Positions 18,309-26,057 of a DNA stretch of 64,000 bases are shown piece by piece. Source of the stretch: Clostridia bacterium (lineage in GTDB: Bacteria; Bacillota; Clostridia; Oscillospirales; CAG-272); NCBI GenBank assembly GCA_017466445.1, contig JAFTUC010000010.1, positions 1 to 64,000 of the forward strand. The letters are read 5' to 3'. Position numbers and translations under genes: made by a program. Each line of letters starts with the position of its first letter. Positions within the stretch are counted from its first letter, which is position 1. The notes under the pieces were generated by a model that ran no database searches, was not told where the DNA came from, and saw only the letters and a program-made list of their open reading frames with translations.

Positions 18309-19940
18309 TCACCAGATCTTTATCTTTGCCATAACGACCTTCTGACAGGTACCGAGTCCGAACAGAGGGTTGTTTGTGTAATAAAGTGTCTTTCCGTCAT
18401 GTGAGAAGACTACGCAGGGACTGTATCCGGATTTTTCTACGTTATACGGAATAGGATTATCGATAGCAATAAAGGTCTCACCGTAGTCGAAGCTGAGCAG
18501 CATTTTTGCGCCCTTACCTGTGGAATAAAAAGGAACGGGATGTCTTCCTATAACCACAAGGGTTCCGCACTTTCCGCCGCCTTCGGGAGTCCACGCGCAC
18601 CATGGAGATGATCCAAAGGAATTATTTCCGGGCGCAGCCACCGGCTTGCCGTAATCGGCAGGATCTCCCCAGTCATCGAGATCCATCGTTTTCTTATAAT
18701 ATGCCTGAACGTCGGGAATGCCCGATGCCATCATCTCATAGGTCATAATGTATCCGCCCTCACCCATGTCGGCGATCGATATCATTCCGGGACGCCATGA
18801 TTTGTTAGGACAAGCAACTGCAAGCTTTGGCTCTACCTCCACTCCTACCTCATCGTTTACACCGTGCCAATTTTTAAGATCGGTCGTGTACTTATAGACG
18901 AGAGACTGACTGTATTCGGGATCGCTGTCATCCGAATAGAAGCAGTAAAGTCTTCCTCTCTTTTCTTCATATACAAGGAAGGGCTCCCATACGCCTTCGT
19001 TTGACCATCCTCCGACATCAACGTTACATATTGTATTCCAGGTCTCGCCCTTATCCGTACTTGCGTGAAGAGTTATCTTAGTTTCGGTTATAGGATCGTA
19101 TGCAGTACTTGAGGTTCCCGCCAGAATTGCAGTTCCCGCTTTATATTCTCCCATATCTACGGGAAGAGTATAGAGATGCGGCATCAGCTCTCCCTCAAAT
19201 CCGCTATTCAGCGTATCCGTAACCTTTGAACAGTACTCCCACGTTTTTCCGTTATCCGTACTTCTGTAGATATTGCAGCCTCCGCTGTAATTTTCATATG
19301 TCGCCAGAAGTGTTCCGTCAAGAAGCTCTGTTACCTTAGTATATTGGATCACGCCCACGGCAGAAAGTGAGGGTACCATTATATCACTTGTGTATTCATG
19401 ATAAAATTCGGTAAAATTGTCAAAAAGTATAGAGTCAAGGTTAGCAACACCGTTATTTGAATAACCTTCCTCAATGTCTATATAACCGTCACCTTTAGAG
19501 GTTTTGACGCAGGAATCGAGAAAGACCTTAATCGCTCTTGCGGTAGTTTCCTCGGTCTTTCCGGCGATAACGATCTTTCCGTTTACCATTTTTATTACAA
19601 ATCGGTTATCCTCATTCAGCTGTGCGAATGCTTCGGTGGATTCCGTTCTGTTAGTATTACCGAGAAGAATCTCCTTAGGCTCGGGATCGTAGTCGCCGTC
19701 AAACTTGACCGTGAGACTTTTTCCGGTATATTCCTCGATCATACTATGAAAGTTTGAAACATACTTCGCAAACGCAGCTCCCGATTTATCCGAACGTATT
19801 ATGGAATACTCGCTTATATCGAGTCCCGTATGTGTAGGATCATCCTTCTTGTCGTCTTTTTTCTTGTCGCCACATGATGCTAACAGAAAAGCGGAGACAA
19901 TCATACACACCGCAATTATAACGGATAAGATTCTTCTCAT
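18309..19940 (-). CDS. GH93-like propeller glycosidase lipoprotein, array copy 12
   Basis: 543 residues; lipobox LASC, Cys23; AAGGAG upstream of the ATG. The N-terminal domain has EILLGNTNR and KIVIAG. Asp-boxes read STDNGKTW (226-233) and STDKGETW. Candidate catalytic residues are Glu319 and Glu402. Its first strand reads YTKVTELLDGTLLATYENY, slightly degenerate compared with copies 11 and 13. The start lies only 2 bases after the stop of copy 13 (TAAATATG), so translation of the two is probably coupled. Confidence 0.8.
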   Translation of the reverse strand: MRRILSVIIAVCMIVSAFLLASCGDKKKDDKKDDPTHTGLDISEYSIIRSDKSGAAFAKYVSNFHSMIEEYTGKSLTVKFDGDYDPEPKEILLGNTNRTESTEAFAQLNEDNRFVIKMVNGKIVIAGKTEETTARAIKVFLDSCVKTSKGDGYIDIEEGYSNNGVANLDSILFDNFTEFYHEYTSDIMVPSLSAVGVIQYTKVTELLDGTLLATYENYSGGCNIYRSTDNGKTWEYCSKVTDTLNSGFEGELMPHLYTLPVDMGEYKAGTAILAGTSSTAYDPITETKITLHASTDKGETWNTICNVDVGGWSNEGVWEPFLVYEEKRGRLYCFYSDDSDPEYSQSLVYKYTTDLKNWHGVNDEVGVEVEPKLAVACPNKSWRPGMISIADMGEGGYIMTYEMMASGIPDVQAYYKKTMDLDDWGDPADYGKPVAAPGNNSFGSSPWCAWTPEGGGKCGTLVVIGRHPVPFYSTGKGAKMLLSFDYGETFIAIDNPIPYNVEKSGYSPCVVFSHDGKTLYYTNNPLFGLGTCQKVVMAKIKIW

Positions 19941-19942
19941 AT

Positions 19943-21091
19943 TTAATTCTCCTTAGCTTTCAAAAGCTTGTTCTCTATTCTTATTTTCTTGAGTACTATC
20001 TCGTGACACTTTTCGGTAGGAATAAGAGTATTACCGACATAATAAAGTATCTCTCCGTCAGGTGAAAAGAAGAGGCACGGACTGTACCCGCAGTGCGTTT
20101 CCTTAGCGCGCAGGGGGTATGGGATAGGATTATCAAGTGCCGTAAAACTTTTACCGTAATCAAAGCTTACAAGCATCTTGGCACCCGCTTCGGTGTGATA
20201 ATAAGGAGCGGGATGCTTTCCGACTACAACGAGAGTTCCGCACTCTCCGCCACAGGGCGACCAAGCACACCACGGAGAGGCTCCAAAGGACCGCCCGTCA
20301 GTGCTTATTACCTGCGTTCCGTAATCGTTTATATCTCCCCAATCATCAAGATCAAAGGTCTTTTTGCAAAAAACGGGAAGATCTCTGAGTCTGTCGACCT
20401 CATAGGTCATTATATATTCGCCGTTACCCATTTTCGCTATGGAGATCATTCCGGGTCTGAGGTTATGATCCGCGCATTCAACAGCATCCTTCGGCTCGCA
20501 CTCGACTCCTATCTGTCCGTCCTTTCCAACCCAATTCTTGAGATCGGTGGTATACTTGTACACAAGCTTTTGTCCGACTGCGAACGCGCTGTCATCCGAA
20601 TAGAAGCAGTAAAGTCTTCCGCGCTCCTCTTCATAAATGAGGAATGGCTCCCAAACACCCCAACCGCCGCCTCCGCCGATATCGACGTTACAAACGGTAG
20701 ACCACGTAGCACCCTTATCTGTGCTTGCGTGGAGAGTTATCGTGCTTATATCGAAGGTGTCCTTCTGATTTTTGGAGGTACCGGCAAGAATGACCGTTCC
20801 TGCCTTATAATCTCCCATATCAACGGGAAGCTCATAAAGGTGTGGCATCCATTCTGCCACGTATCCTACGTTAAGGGTATCGGTAACCGTGGAAAATCTT
20901 TCCCACGTTATACCGTCGTCAAGGCTTCTGTGAATAATATACTTCCATCCGTAGTTTTCGTAGGTCGCAAGCAGAGTTCCGTCGGAAAGACGTACCATGG
21001 ACGGGTATTGTATGATCCCGACAGAGCCGTCCGCAGGACGTACCACCGAGCTTCTGGATTCGACTATTACGCTTATATCGTTATGATTCAT
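19943..21091 (-). CDS. GH93-like glycosidase, catalytic domain only, array copy 13
   Basis: 382 residues with no signal peptide and no N-terminal domain. The propeller starts at about residue 26 (IIQYPSMVRLSDG). AGGAGG lies 9 bases before the ATG, so the short form is real. Asp-boxes are SLDDGITW (56-63), STDKGATW and SFDYGKSF. Candidate catalytic residues are Glu148 (VWEPF) and Glu231 (IMTYE), 83 apart. It is the first glycosidase after the transketolase genes, 36 bases downstream of tktC. A cytoplasmic enzyme releasing pentose next to a pentose-phosphate enzyme is a coherent arrangement, but this is inference. Confidence 0.78.
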   Translation of the reverse strand: MNHNDISVIVESRSSVVRPADGSVGIIQYPSMVRLSDGTLLATYENYGWKYIIHRSLDDGITWERFSTVTDTLNVGYVAEWMPHLYELPVDMGDYKAGTVILAGTSKNQKDTFDISTITLHASTDKGATWSTVCNVDIGGGGGWGVWEPFLIYEEERGRLYCFYSDDSAFAVGQKLVYKYTTDLKNWVGKDGQIGVECEPKDAVECADHNLRPGMISIAKMGNGEYIMTYEVDRLRDLPVFCKKTFDLDDWGDINDYGTQVISTDGRSFGASPWCAWSPCGGECGTLVVVGKHPAPYYHTEAGAKMLVSFDYGKSFTALDNPIPYPLRAKETHCGYSPCLFFSPDGEILYYVGNTLIPTEKCHEIVLKKIRIENKLLKAKEN

Positions 21092-21127
21092 ATACGTATT
21101 CCTCCTCGGAGCTGCATGGATAATGCT

Positions 21128-22075
21128 TTATTTTTTAAGAGATATCGCCTTCAGGCACTTTTCTGCAATAACGTCCGGAGTAAGTCCGTATTTTTCAAGC
21201 ACCAAAGGTGCCTTGCCCGAGCATCCGAACTCGTCATTAACGCCGTGACGGACAACGGGGACGGGACATGCCTCGGAAATGTACTCGCAGACCGCCGCTC
21301 CGAGACCGCCTATAACGCTATGCTCCTCGGTAGTAACTATCGCTCCGGTTTCCTTTGCCGCCTTCAGGAGTATATCGGTATCGATCGGCTTTACGGTGTG
21401 CATATCGATAACGCGCGCGGAAATTCCCTTTTCCGAAAGGATCTCAGCTGCCTTCATAGCCATCTGCACCATCATACCTGTCGCAACTACCGTAACGTCA
21501 CTTCCGTCCTTTAAGGTGGACGCCTTTCCGATCTCAAAGCTGTAATTTTCCAGAGCGTCGGTAACAGACTCGACCGCGAGTCTGCCGAGACGAAGATAAA
21601 CGGGACCGTCAAAGTTCATTATCGCTTCAACTGCCATAGTCATCTCATTACCGTCACAGGGAACGACAACGGTCATTCCGGGAATGGCTCTCATAAGAGC
21701 TATGTCCTCGCAGCACTGATGGGTAGCGCCGTCCTCACCGACCGAAAGTCCGCCGTGAGATCCTACCACCGTAACGGGAAGCCCCGGATATGCCACCGAG
21801 TTTCTTACCTGCTCAAACGCTCTTCCCGCGGAGAACATAGCAAAGGAATTAGCAAACACCTTTTTACCGCAGGTTGCAAGTCCCGCCGCACAGCCTATCA
21901 TATTTGCCTCGGCAATACCCATATCAAAGAATCTGTCGGGATATGCCTTTGAAAATCCTATAGTTTTGGTTGCTTCTGCAAGGTCTGCGTCAAGAACCAC
22001 AAAATCGGGATACTTTTCCGCAAGAGCCACGAGAGCCTTTCCGTACGCTTCTCTTGTTGCTATCTTATCTGCCAT
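21128..22075 (-). CDS. Transketolase, C-terminal subunit
   Basis: 315 residues covering the pyrimidine-binding and C-terminal domains of transketolase, in the split two-subunit form common in Firmicutes and Archaea. Recognisable features are the DADLAEAT start, FDMGIAEANMIG with the cofactor-activating Glu, the SFAMF and HGGLSVGEDGATHQ loops, and GGLGAAV near the C-terminus. It transfers two-carbon ketol units between sugar phosphates in the pentose phosphate pathway. GGAGGG lies 8 bases before the ATG, which follows the upstream tktN stop by one base. The pair would form one enzyme. Co-transcription with the glycosidase array fits pentose release from arabinan. Confidence 0.93.
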   Translation of the reverse strand: MADKIATREAYGKALVALAEKYPDFVVLDADLAEATKTIGFSKAYPDRFFDMGIAEANMIGCAAGLATCGKKVFANSFAMFSAGRAFEQVRNSVAYPGLPVTVVGSHGGLSVGEDGATHQCCEDIALMRAIPGMTVVVPCDGNEMTMAVEAIMNFDGPVYLRLGRLAVESVTDALENYSFEIGKASTLKDGSDVTVVATGMMVQMAMKAAEILSEKGISARVIDMHTVKPIDTDILLKAAKETGAIVTTEEHSVIGGLGAAVCEYISEACPVPVVRHGVNDEFGCSGKAPLVLEKYGLTPDVIAEKCLKAISLKK

Positions 22076-22076
22076 T

Positions 22077-22913
22077 TCAGTTACCCTCCAGCTCGGAAAT
22101 TATTTTGTCAAGATCCTTTACCGCGATCTCATATTCGGAGGCGTTGGGAGCCTTTCCGTGCCAGGAAACGCTGTTTTCCATATAGGACACGCCCTTACCC
22201 TTGACAGTCTTGGCAAGCACGAGCGTAGGCTTGTCCTTACACTTTTCAGCAAGCTCGAGAGCCTCGTTTATCTGATCAAAATCGTGTCCGTCTATCTTTA
22301 TGACGTTCCAGCCGAAGGATGCGAATTTCTCATCGAGCGGCTCTGTAGGCATAACGACCGAGGTAGGACCGTCTATCTGAAGTCCGTTTACATCAACGAA
22401 GGCGCAGAGATTGTCGAGCTTATATTTAGCTCCCGCCATCATAGCCTCCCATACCTGACCCTCTTCGATCTCACCGTCTCCCATTATCGCATAAACTCTG
22501 TAATCCTTTTTGTCAAGCTTTCCCGCCATTGCCATTCCGACAGCCGCAGAAATTCCCTGTCCGAGAGATCCGGTCGACATATCGACTCCCTTTACCTTAC
22601 GCATCTCTGCGTGTCCCGACATATGTCCGTCGATACTTCTGAAGGTCTTTACGTCCTCGATAGGGAAAAATCCGCGAAGAGCAAGCACAGAATAGAGCGC
22701 GGGCGCACAGTGTCCCTTGGAGAGAACGAATCTGTCTCTGTTCTCCCATTTGGGGTCTTCGGGGTCAACGCGCATCTTGTTAAAATAGAGCGCTGTCATA
22801 ATGTCGGTAGCGGAAAGCGATCCGCCGGGATGTCCCGAGGATGCGGTAAATACTGCTTCAACGCACAGCTTTCTCGCCTTGGCGGCAACGAGTTTCAGTT
22901 CTTTTGTTGTCAT
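22077..22913 (-). CDS. Transketolase, N-terminal subunit
   Basis: 278 residues containing the thiamine diphosphate-binding domain. The GDGE...N motif is visible as MGDGEIEEGQVWEA followed by FVDVNGLQ. SSGHPGG near residue 26, SKGHC near 70 and MSTGSLGQG near 112 are typical of the family. It pairs with the C-terminal subunit just downstream. It is the first gene of a transcript that continues into glycosidase copies 13-10. The start is preceded by AAAGGA. Confidence 0.93.
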   Translation of the reverse strand: MTTKELKLVAAKARKLCVEAVFTASSGHPGGSLSATDIMTALYFNKMRVDPEDPKWENRDRFVLSKGHCAPALYSVLALRGFFPIEDVKTFRSIDGHMSGHAEMRKVKGVDMSTGSLGQGISAAVGMAMAGKLDKKDYRVYAIMGDGEIEEGQVWEAMMAGAKYKLDNLCAFVDVNGLQIDGPTSVVMPTEPLDEKFASFGWNVIKIDGHDFDQINEALELAEKCKDKPTLVLAKTVKGKGVSYMENSVSWHGKAPNASEYEIAVKDLDKIISELEGN

Positions 22914-23010
22914 CTTACTTATATCCTTTCACACGCATATAGCGATAATTTACTCCGTAAGGGTCACCTTAAAAAGAGCACACCTACTCACGATAGATTA
23001 TTACTTATAA

Positions 23011-23039
23011 ATTATATCATCATACTTTCCCCGTGTCAA
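23011..23039 (-). promoter_or_regulatory. Promoter of the tktN-tktC-glycosidase transcript
   Basis: TTGACA (23039-23034) and TATAAT (23016-23011) on the minus strand, with a 17-base spacer: a perfect match to the sigma-A consensus, which suggests high expression. Confidence 0.9.
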
Positions 23040-23181
23040 CCGAATGAGGAGAAACTTGATGAAAAAAATAGAAAACTTTTTGTTAAGAGAAGACTTATTG
23101 CACAAAAAACAGCGTTTGTTTTTGTACAAAATCCCGAAGTCTTTATTTGCAATCAAACACACAAACGAAATCGCGAGGGTA

Positions 23182-23210
23182 TTGACAAGGACGTATACCA
23201 AGTGTATAAT
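23182..23210 (+). promoter_or_regulatory. Promoter of yfcE and the GLUG protein gene
   Basis: TTGACA (23182-23187), 17 bases, TATAAT (23205-23210): another perfect consensus. About 25 bases separate the predicted start site from the yfcE ATG. Confidence 0.9.
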
Positions 23211-23241
23211 TAATAAAAACCGACACGGAAGGACAAAAAAC

Positions 23242-23790
23242 ATGAAATGGCTGATAGCATCCGACATACACGGATCATCCTATTACTGCGAAAAGCTTAT
23301 AAACGCATTTAACAAAGAGAGAGCGGACAGAATGATACTTCTCGGAGATATACTTTATCACGGACCGAGAAACGATCTTCCCCGTGATTACGCGCCGAAA
23401 AAGGTAATCGAAATGCTGAACGCCGTAAGCAAAAATCTTCTTTGCGTACGCGGAAACTGCGACTGCGAGGTAGATCAGATGGTTCTTGACTTCCCCGTTC
23501 TTGCGGATTACGCTATCCTTGACCTCGGTGACAGATGCGCTTTTTTAACTCACGGTCACGTATATAATCTCAAAAATCTCCCACCTCTTTCAAGTGGAGA
23601 TCTGCTTATTCACGGACACACTCACGTTCCCGCATGTGAAAAGCTCGGGGACATCACCTATATAAATCCCGGATCGGTATCTATCCCGAAAGAAAATTCA
23701 CACAACGGATATATCACGCTCGAAAACAGAAAATTTGTTTGGAAATCTCTTGACGGAGAGATAATAGAAAATTATGCATATTCCTTTTGA
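23242..23790 (+). CDS. yfcE: YfcE-like phosphodiesterase
   Basis: 182 residues from the ATG at 23242, which has GGAAGGA upstream; the frame is open further upstream, but those codons lie across the promoter. It belongs to the calcineurin-like metallophosphoesterase superfamily, with metal ligands in SDIHGS, LGDILYHGPRN, RGNCD, THGH and GHTH, followed by NPGSVSIPK. The match to E. coli YfcE in length and motif order is close. The family hydrolyses phosphodiesters such as bis-pNPP in vitro; its natural substrate is uncertain. It is cytoplasmic and probably co-transcribed with the surface protein gene 24 bases downstream. Confidence 0.9.
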   Translation: MKWLIASDIHGSSYYCEKLINAFNKERADRMILLGDILYHGPRNDLPRDYAPKKVIEMLNAVSKNLLCVRGNCDCEVDQMVLDFPVLADYAILDLGDRCAFLTHGHVYNLKNLPPLSSGDLLIHGHTHVPACEKLGDITYINPGSVSIPKENSHNGYITLENRKFVWKSLDGEIIENYAYSF

Positions 23791-23814
23791 AGCACAAGCA
23801 AAGGAAACCTTTAA

Positions 23815-25875
23815 ATGACTCGAAGAGCAGAAATTTGGAAATTATTTTCGGTTTTGACTCTTGTACTCACGCTACTTGCCGCTATACCGCACGCGAGGAT
23901 CAAGGCATCACAAAATACACCGCAGATATGGGATCAAAGCGTAGCGTCAGGCTTTTCAAAAGGTACGGGTAGCAAAAACGATCCGTACGTTATTGCGAGT
24001 GCAAGCGAGCTTGCGTATCTTTCATCTTCCGTGTTATCGGGTGAGACCTACTTCGGTAAATATATCGTGCTTGAATGCGACGTGATCATAAATGACGAGA
24101 CCTTTGAGTTTGATCCCGACAGCGGACTCATAAAAGTAAGCGACAATGAAAACACGACCTTTTTCGGAAGCGGAATCAAGGGTGATCAAAGCGCCAACAG
24201 CACCGTGTTTGACGCAGAAGCAAGCGTACGCGGATCTCAGTACAGATCTGCAGCTTCGTCATCTCCCGCTCCGGGAACATATAAGGGTCGTATAAACCAA
24301 TTAAAGCCGATCGGCAGCATGTCCAGCCCATTTTGCGGCAGCTTTGACGGAAAAGGTCACACCGTATCGGGATTGTTCGCAAATACGAGGTTGGATAATC
24401 AGGGGCTCTTCGGGTACGTAAAGGACGCAACCATAACAGGAGTTCATGTAGAAAATTCTTACATATCGGGAGGCGCCTACTGCGCTTCGGTCGTAGGAAA
24501 AGCGCTGCGATCCGAGATAAGCTATTGCTCCGCTCAGGCATACGTTTTCGGTGACGGAGGCTGTGCCGGTATAGTGGGAGGTCTTGAGGAAAGCAGTATA
24601 TCACGCTCACGCTCTGTATGCGTGATAGGAGCGGTAAACAACGTTGGCGGTATCGCGGGATATTCTACCGGAAACATCTCAGACTGCTATTCACGTTCAA
24701 GTCTTTTTGCAATAAACGCATGTGCAGGCATAGTCAGCTACGCCGGCGACGGAAGTGTGGAACGTTGTTATTTCGCCGGAAGCACCTTTAATCCGAGCTC
24801 AATGTCACCCATATGCGGCGCAGGAAATGCATCTGTGCGGCTTTGCTACTTTTTGCAAAGCAGTATGCCGACATATACCGGAGGATTTACCGAAGAGCAG
24901 ATGCGCTCCTCAAAATCCTTTGCGGGATTTGACTTTTCGTCTGTCTGGACAATGAACTCATCCCAGTCGTGTGGATATCCCGGTCTTTTGAATCTTGACA
25001 AAGCACCGCACGAGCACGAATTTGACAATGCTTGCGACACATCCTGCAACTCATGCGAGTATATTCGGGAAGCAGCTCATAAATATACCGACTCATACGG
25101 TTATGACACAAACGATCACTTCAAGACCTGTGTGATCTGCAAGCACACCGATGAAAAAAGTCCTCACGTATGGGCAAGTCCTTGTGACACCGATTGCGAC
25201 GTTTGCGGTAAAACGCGAAATATTTCTCACGACTACGCAGACACGCCGATAGGCGATAAAAACGGACACCGATACGAGTGTACTCTATGTCACATACAAA
25301 CCGAAAACGAAAAACACGTATCATCGGGAAAAGCGACCGAGGAAGCAGCTGAGATCTGCACCGTTTGTAAATATGTGATATCACCGAAAAAGGATCACGT
25401 TCACAGCTTTAGCGGTGAATATACTCCCGTATCAAACGGACACGCAAAAGCCTGCCACTGCGGTGAATATAGCAAAACCGAGGATCACATCTGGAGCAGC
25501 GGAGAAAATATAAAGGATCCGACCGAAAAGGATGATGGGATCCTACTGCGACTTTGCGAGCTTTGCGGTGCAAGATCCGAGGAGGTCATCCCAAGGCTTC
25601 CGAGCTCTGGCACGACAAATGATATCCCGGTGGACATTCCGCAGGAAAGCATCCCAGACGACGATCAAGACGGGGATCCAAAAAACGATAAAGACGCAGA
25701 GACAAGTCTGACCGATACAGAGACCGAAAAAAACGGCGACACTGAAGAAAAGAAGGACAATGACAGCTCACAATCGCTTTCCCTTGTAATAAGCGTATCG
25801 GCTATCACGGTAAGCGTAATATCACTTATAGCAAATACTGTTATTGCGATCACTGTTATAAAAAAGAAACGGTGA
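23815..25875 (+). CDS. GLUG-motif surface protein with C-terminal membrane anchor
   Basis: 686 residues. A signal peptide spans about 1-31. A GLUG-type beta-helix region follows from about 150 to 370, with repeats such as GLFGYVKDATITGV, AGIVGGLEESSI and GGIAGYSTGNIS. Between about 395 and 590 come several Cys-rich His/Cys segments (CDTSCNSC, CVIC, CDTDCDVC, CTLC, CTVC, CHC, CELC), which look like small zinc or disulfide modules. A Asp/Glu/Lys-rich linker leads to a transmembrane helix at about 658-682 and KKKR. No LPXTG motif is present, so anchoring is probably by the helix. The role is unknown; adhesion or substrate binding is a guess. Confidence 0.8.
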   Translation: MTRRAEIWKLFSVLTLVLTLLAAIPHARIKASQNTPQIWDQSVASGFSKGTGSKNDPYVIASASELAYLSSSVLSGETYFGKYIVLECDVIINDETFEFDPDSGLIKVSDNENTTFFGSGIKGDQSANSTVFDAEASVRGSQYRSAASSSPAPGTYKGRINQLKPIGSMSSPFCGSFDGKGHTVSGLFANTRLDNQGLFGYVKDATITGVHVENSYISGGAYCASVVGKALRSEISYCSAQAYVFGDGGCAGIVGGLEESSISRSRSVCVIGAVNNVGGIAGYSTGNISDCYSRSSLFAINACAGIVSYAGDGSVERCYFAGSTFNPSSMSPICGAGNASVRLCYFLQSSMPTYTGGFTEEQMRSSKSFAGFDFSSVWTMNSSQSCGYPGLLNLDKAPHEHEFDNACDTSCNSCEYIREAAHKYTDSYGYDTNDHFKTCVICKHTDEKSPHVWASPCDTDCDVCGKTRNISHDYADTPIGDKNGHRYECTLCHIQTENEKHVSSGKATEEAAEICTVCKYVISPKKDHVHSFSGEYTPVSNGHAKACHCGEYSKTEDHIWSSGENIKDPTEKDDGILLRLCELCGARSEEVIPRLPSSGTTNDIPVDIPQESIPDDDQDGDPKNDKDAETSLTDTETEKNGDTEEKKDNDSSQSLSLVISVSAITVSVISLIANTVIAITVIKKKR

Positions 25876-25903
25876 AAAAGCGCCTCGGTACAGAGGCGCT
25901 TTT
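25876..25903 (+). terminator. Terminator of yfcE-GLUG operon
   Basis: AAAAGCGCCTC-GGTACA-GAGGCGCTTTT, an 11-bp perfect stem with a terminal T run, directly after the stop codon. Confidence 0.9.
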
Positions 25904-25988
25904 CAATTTGCATTCAATTTGCATTCGGGTATTTTTTTGATATTCGGCTTGATAACAAGCATTTTTTTACCTCGATAGATTATTTTTC

Positions 25989-26017
25989 TTGACAGATAGT
26001 GAAAAAAGAGTTATACT
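25989..26017 (+). promoter_or_regulatory. Promoter of the uxaCBA operon
   Basis: TTGACA (25989-25994), 17 bases, TATACT (26012-26017). The promoter lies inside the in-frame upstream extension of uxaC, which supports the downstream ATG as the true start. Confidence 0.85.
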
Positions 26018-26057
26018 GAAGCAAATACGTATACACGAAAGGATTGCAAACAGTAAA

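Larger units (their letters stand above)
22914..23241. promoter_or_regulatory. Divergent control region between tktN and yfcE
   Basis: This 328-base non-coding stretch holds two full consensus sigma-A promoters facing outwards, annotated separately. The tktN leader is about 90 bases and includes a short hairpin (TAAGG-gtca-CCTTA on the plus strand, 22958-22971). The section between the two promoters (23040-23181) shows no recognisable gene; a weak open frame there lacks a ribosome binding site that fits. Confidence 0.6.

Noticed and set aside
309-21091. Annotation of the array as exo-alpha-sialidases because of the Asp-boxes
   Set aside because: Asp-boxes occur in several propeller families. 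The FRIP motif is absent in all copies, and the conserved WEP and RPGM...E pattern fits GH93 better. No sialic acid transport or catabolism genes are nearby.
20093-21514. Long open frames on the plus strand opposite the array and tkt genes (for example 20093-21514 and 21966-23213)
   Set aside because: They lie entirely or mostly antisense to well-supported genes, have no ribosome binding sites, and their translations show no family features. Codon structure of the real genes opens the opposite frame.
25989-26057. N-terminal extension of uxaC
   Set aside because: The extension contains the -35 and -10 boxes of the promoter, and the family N-terminus starts at 26058.
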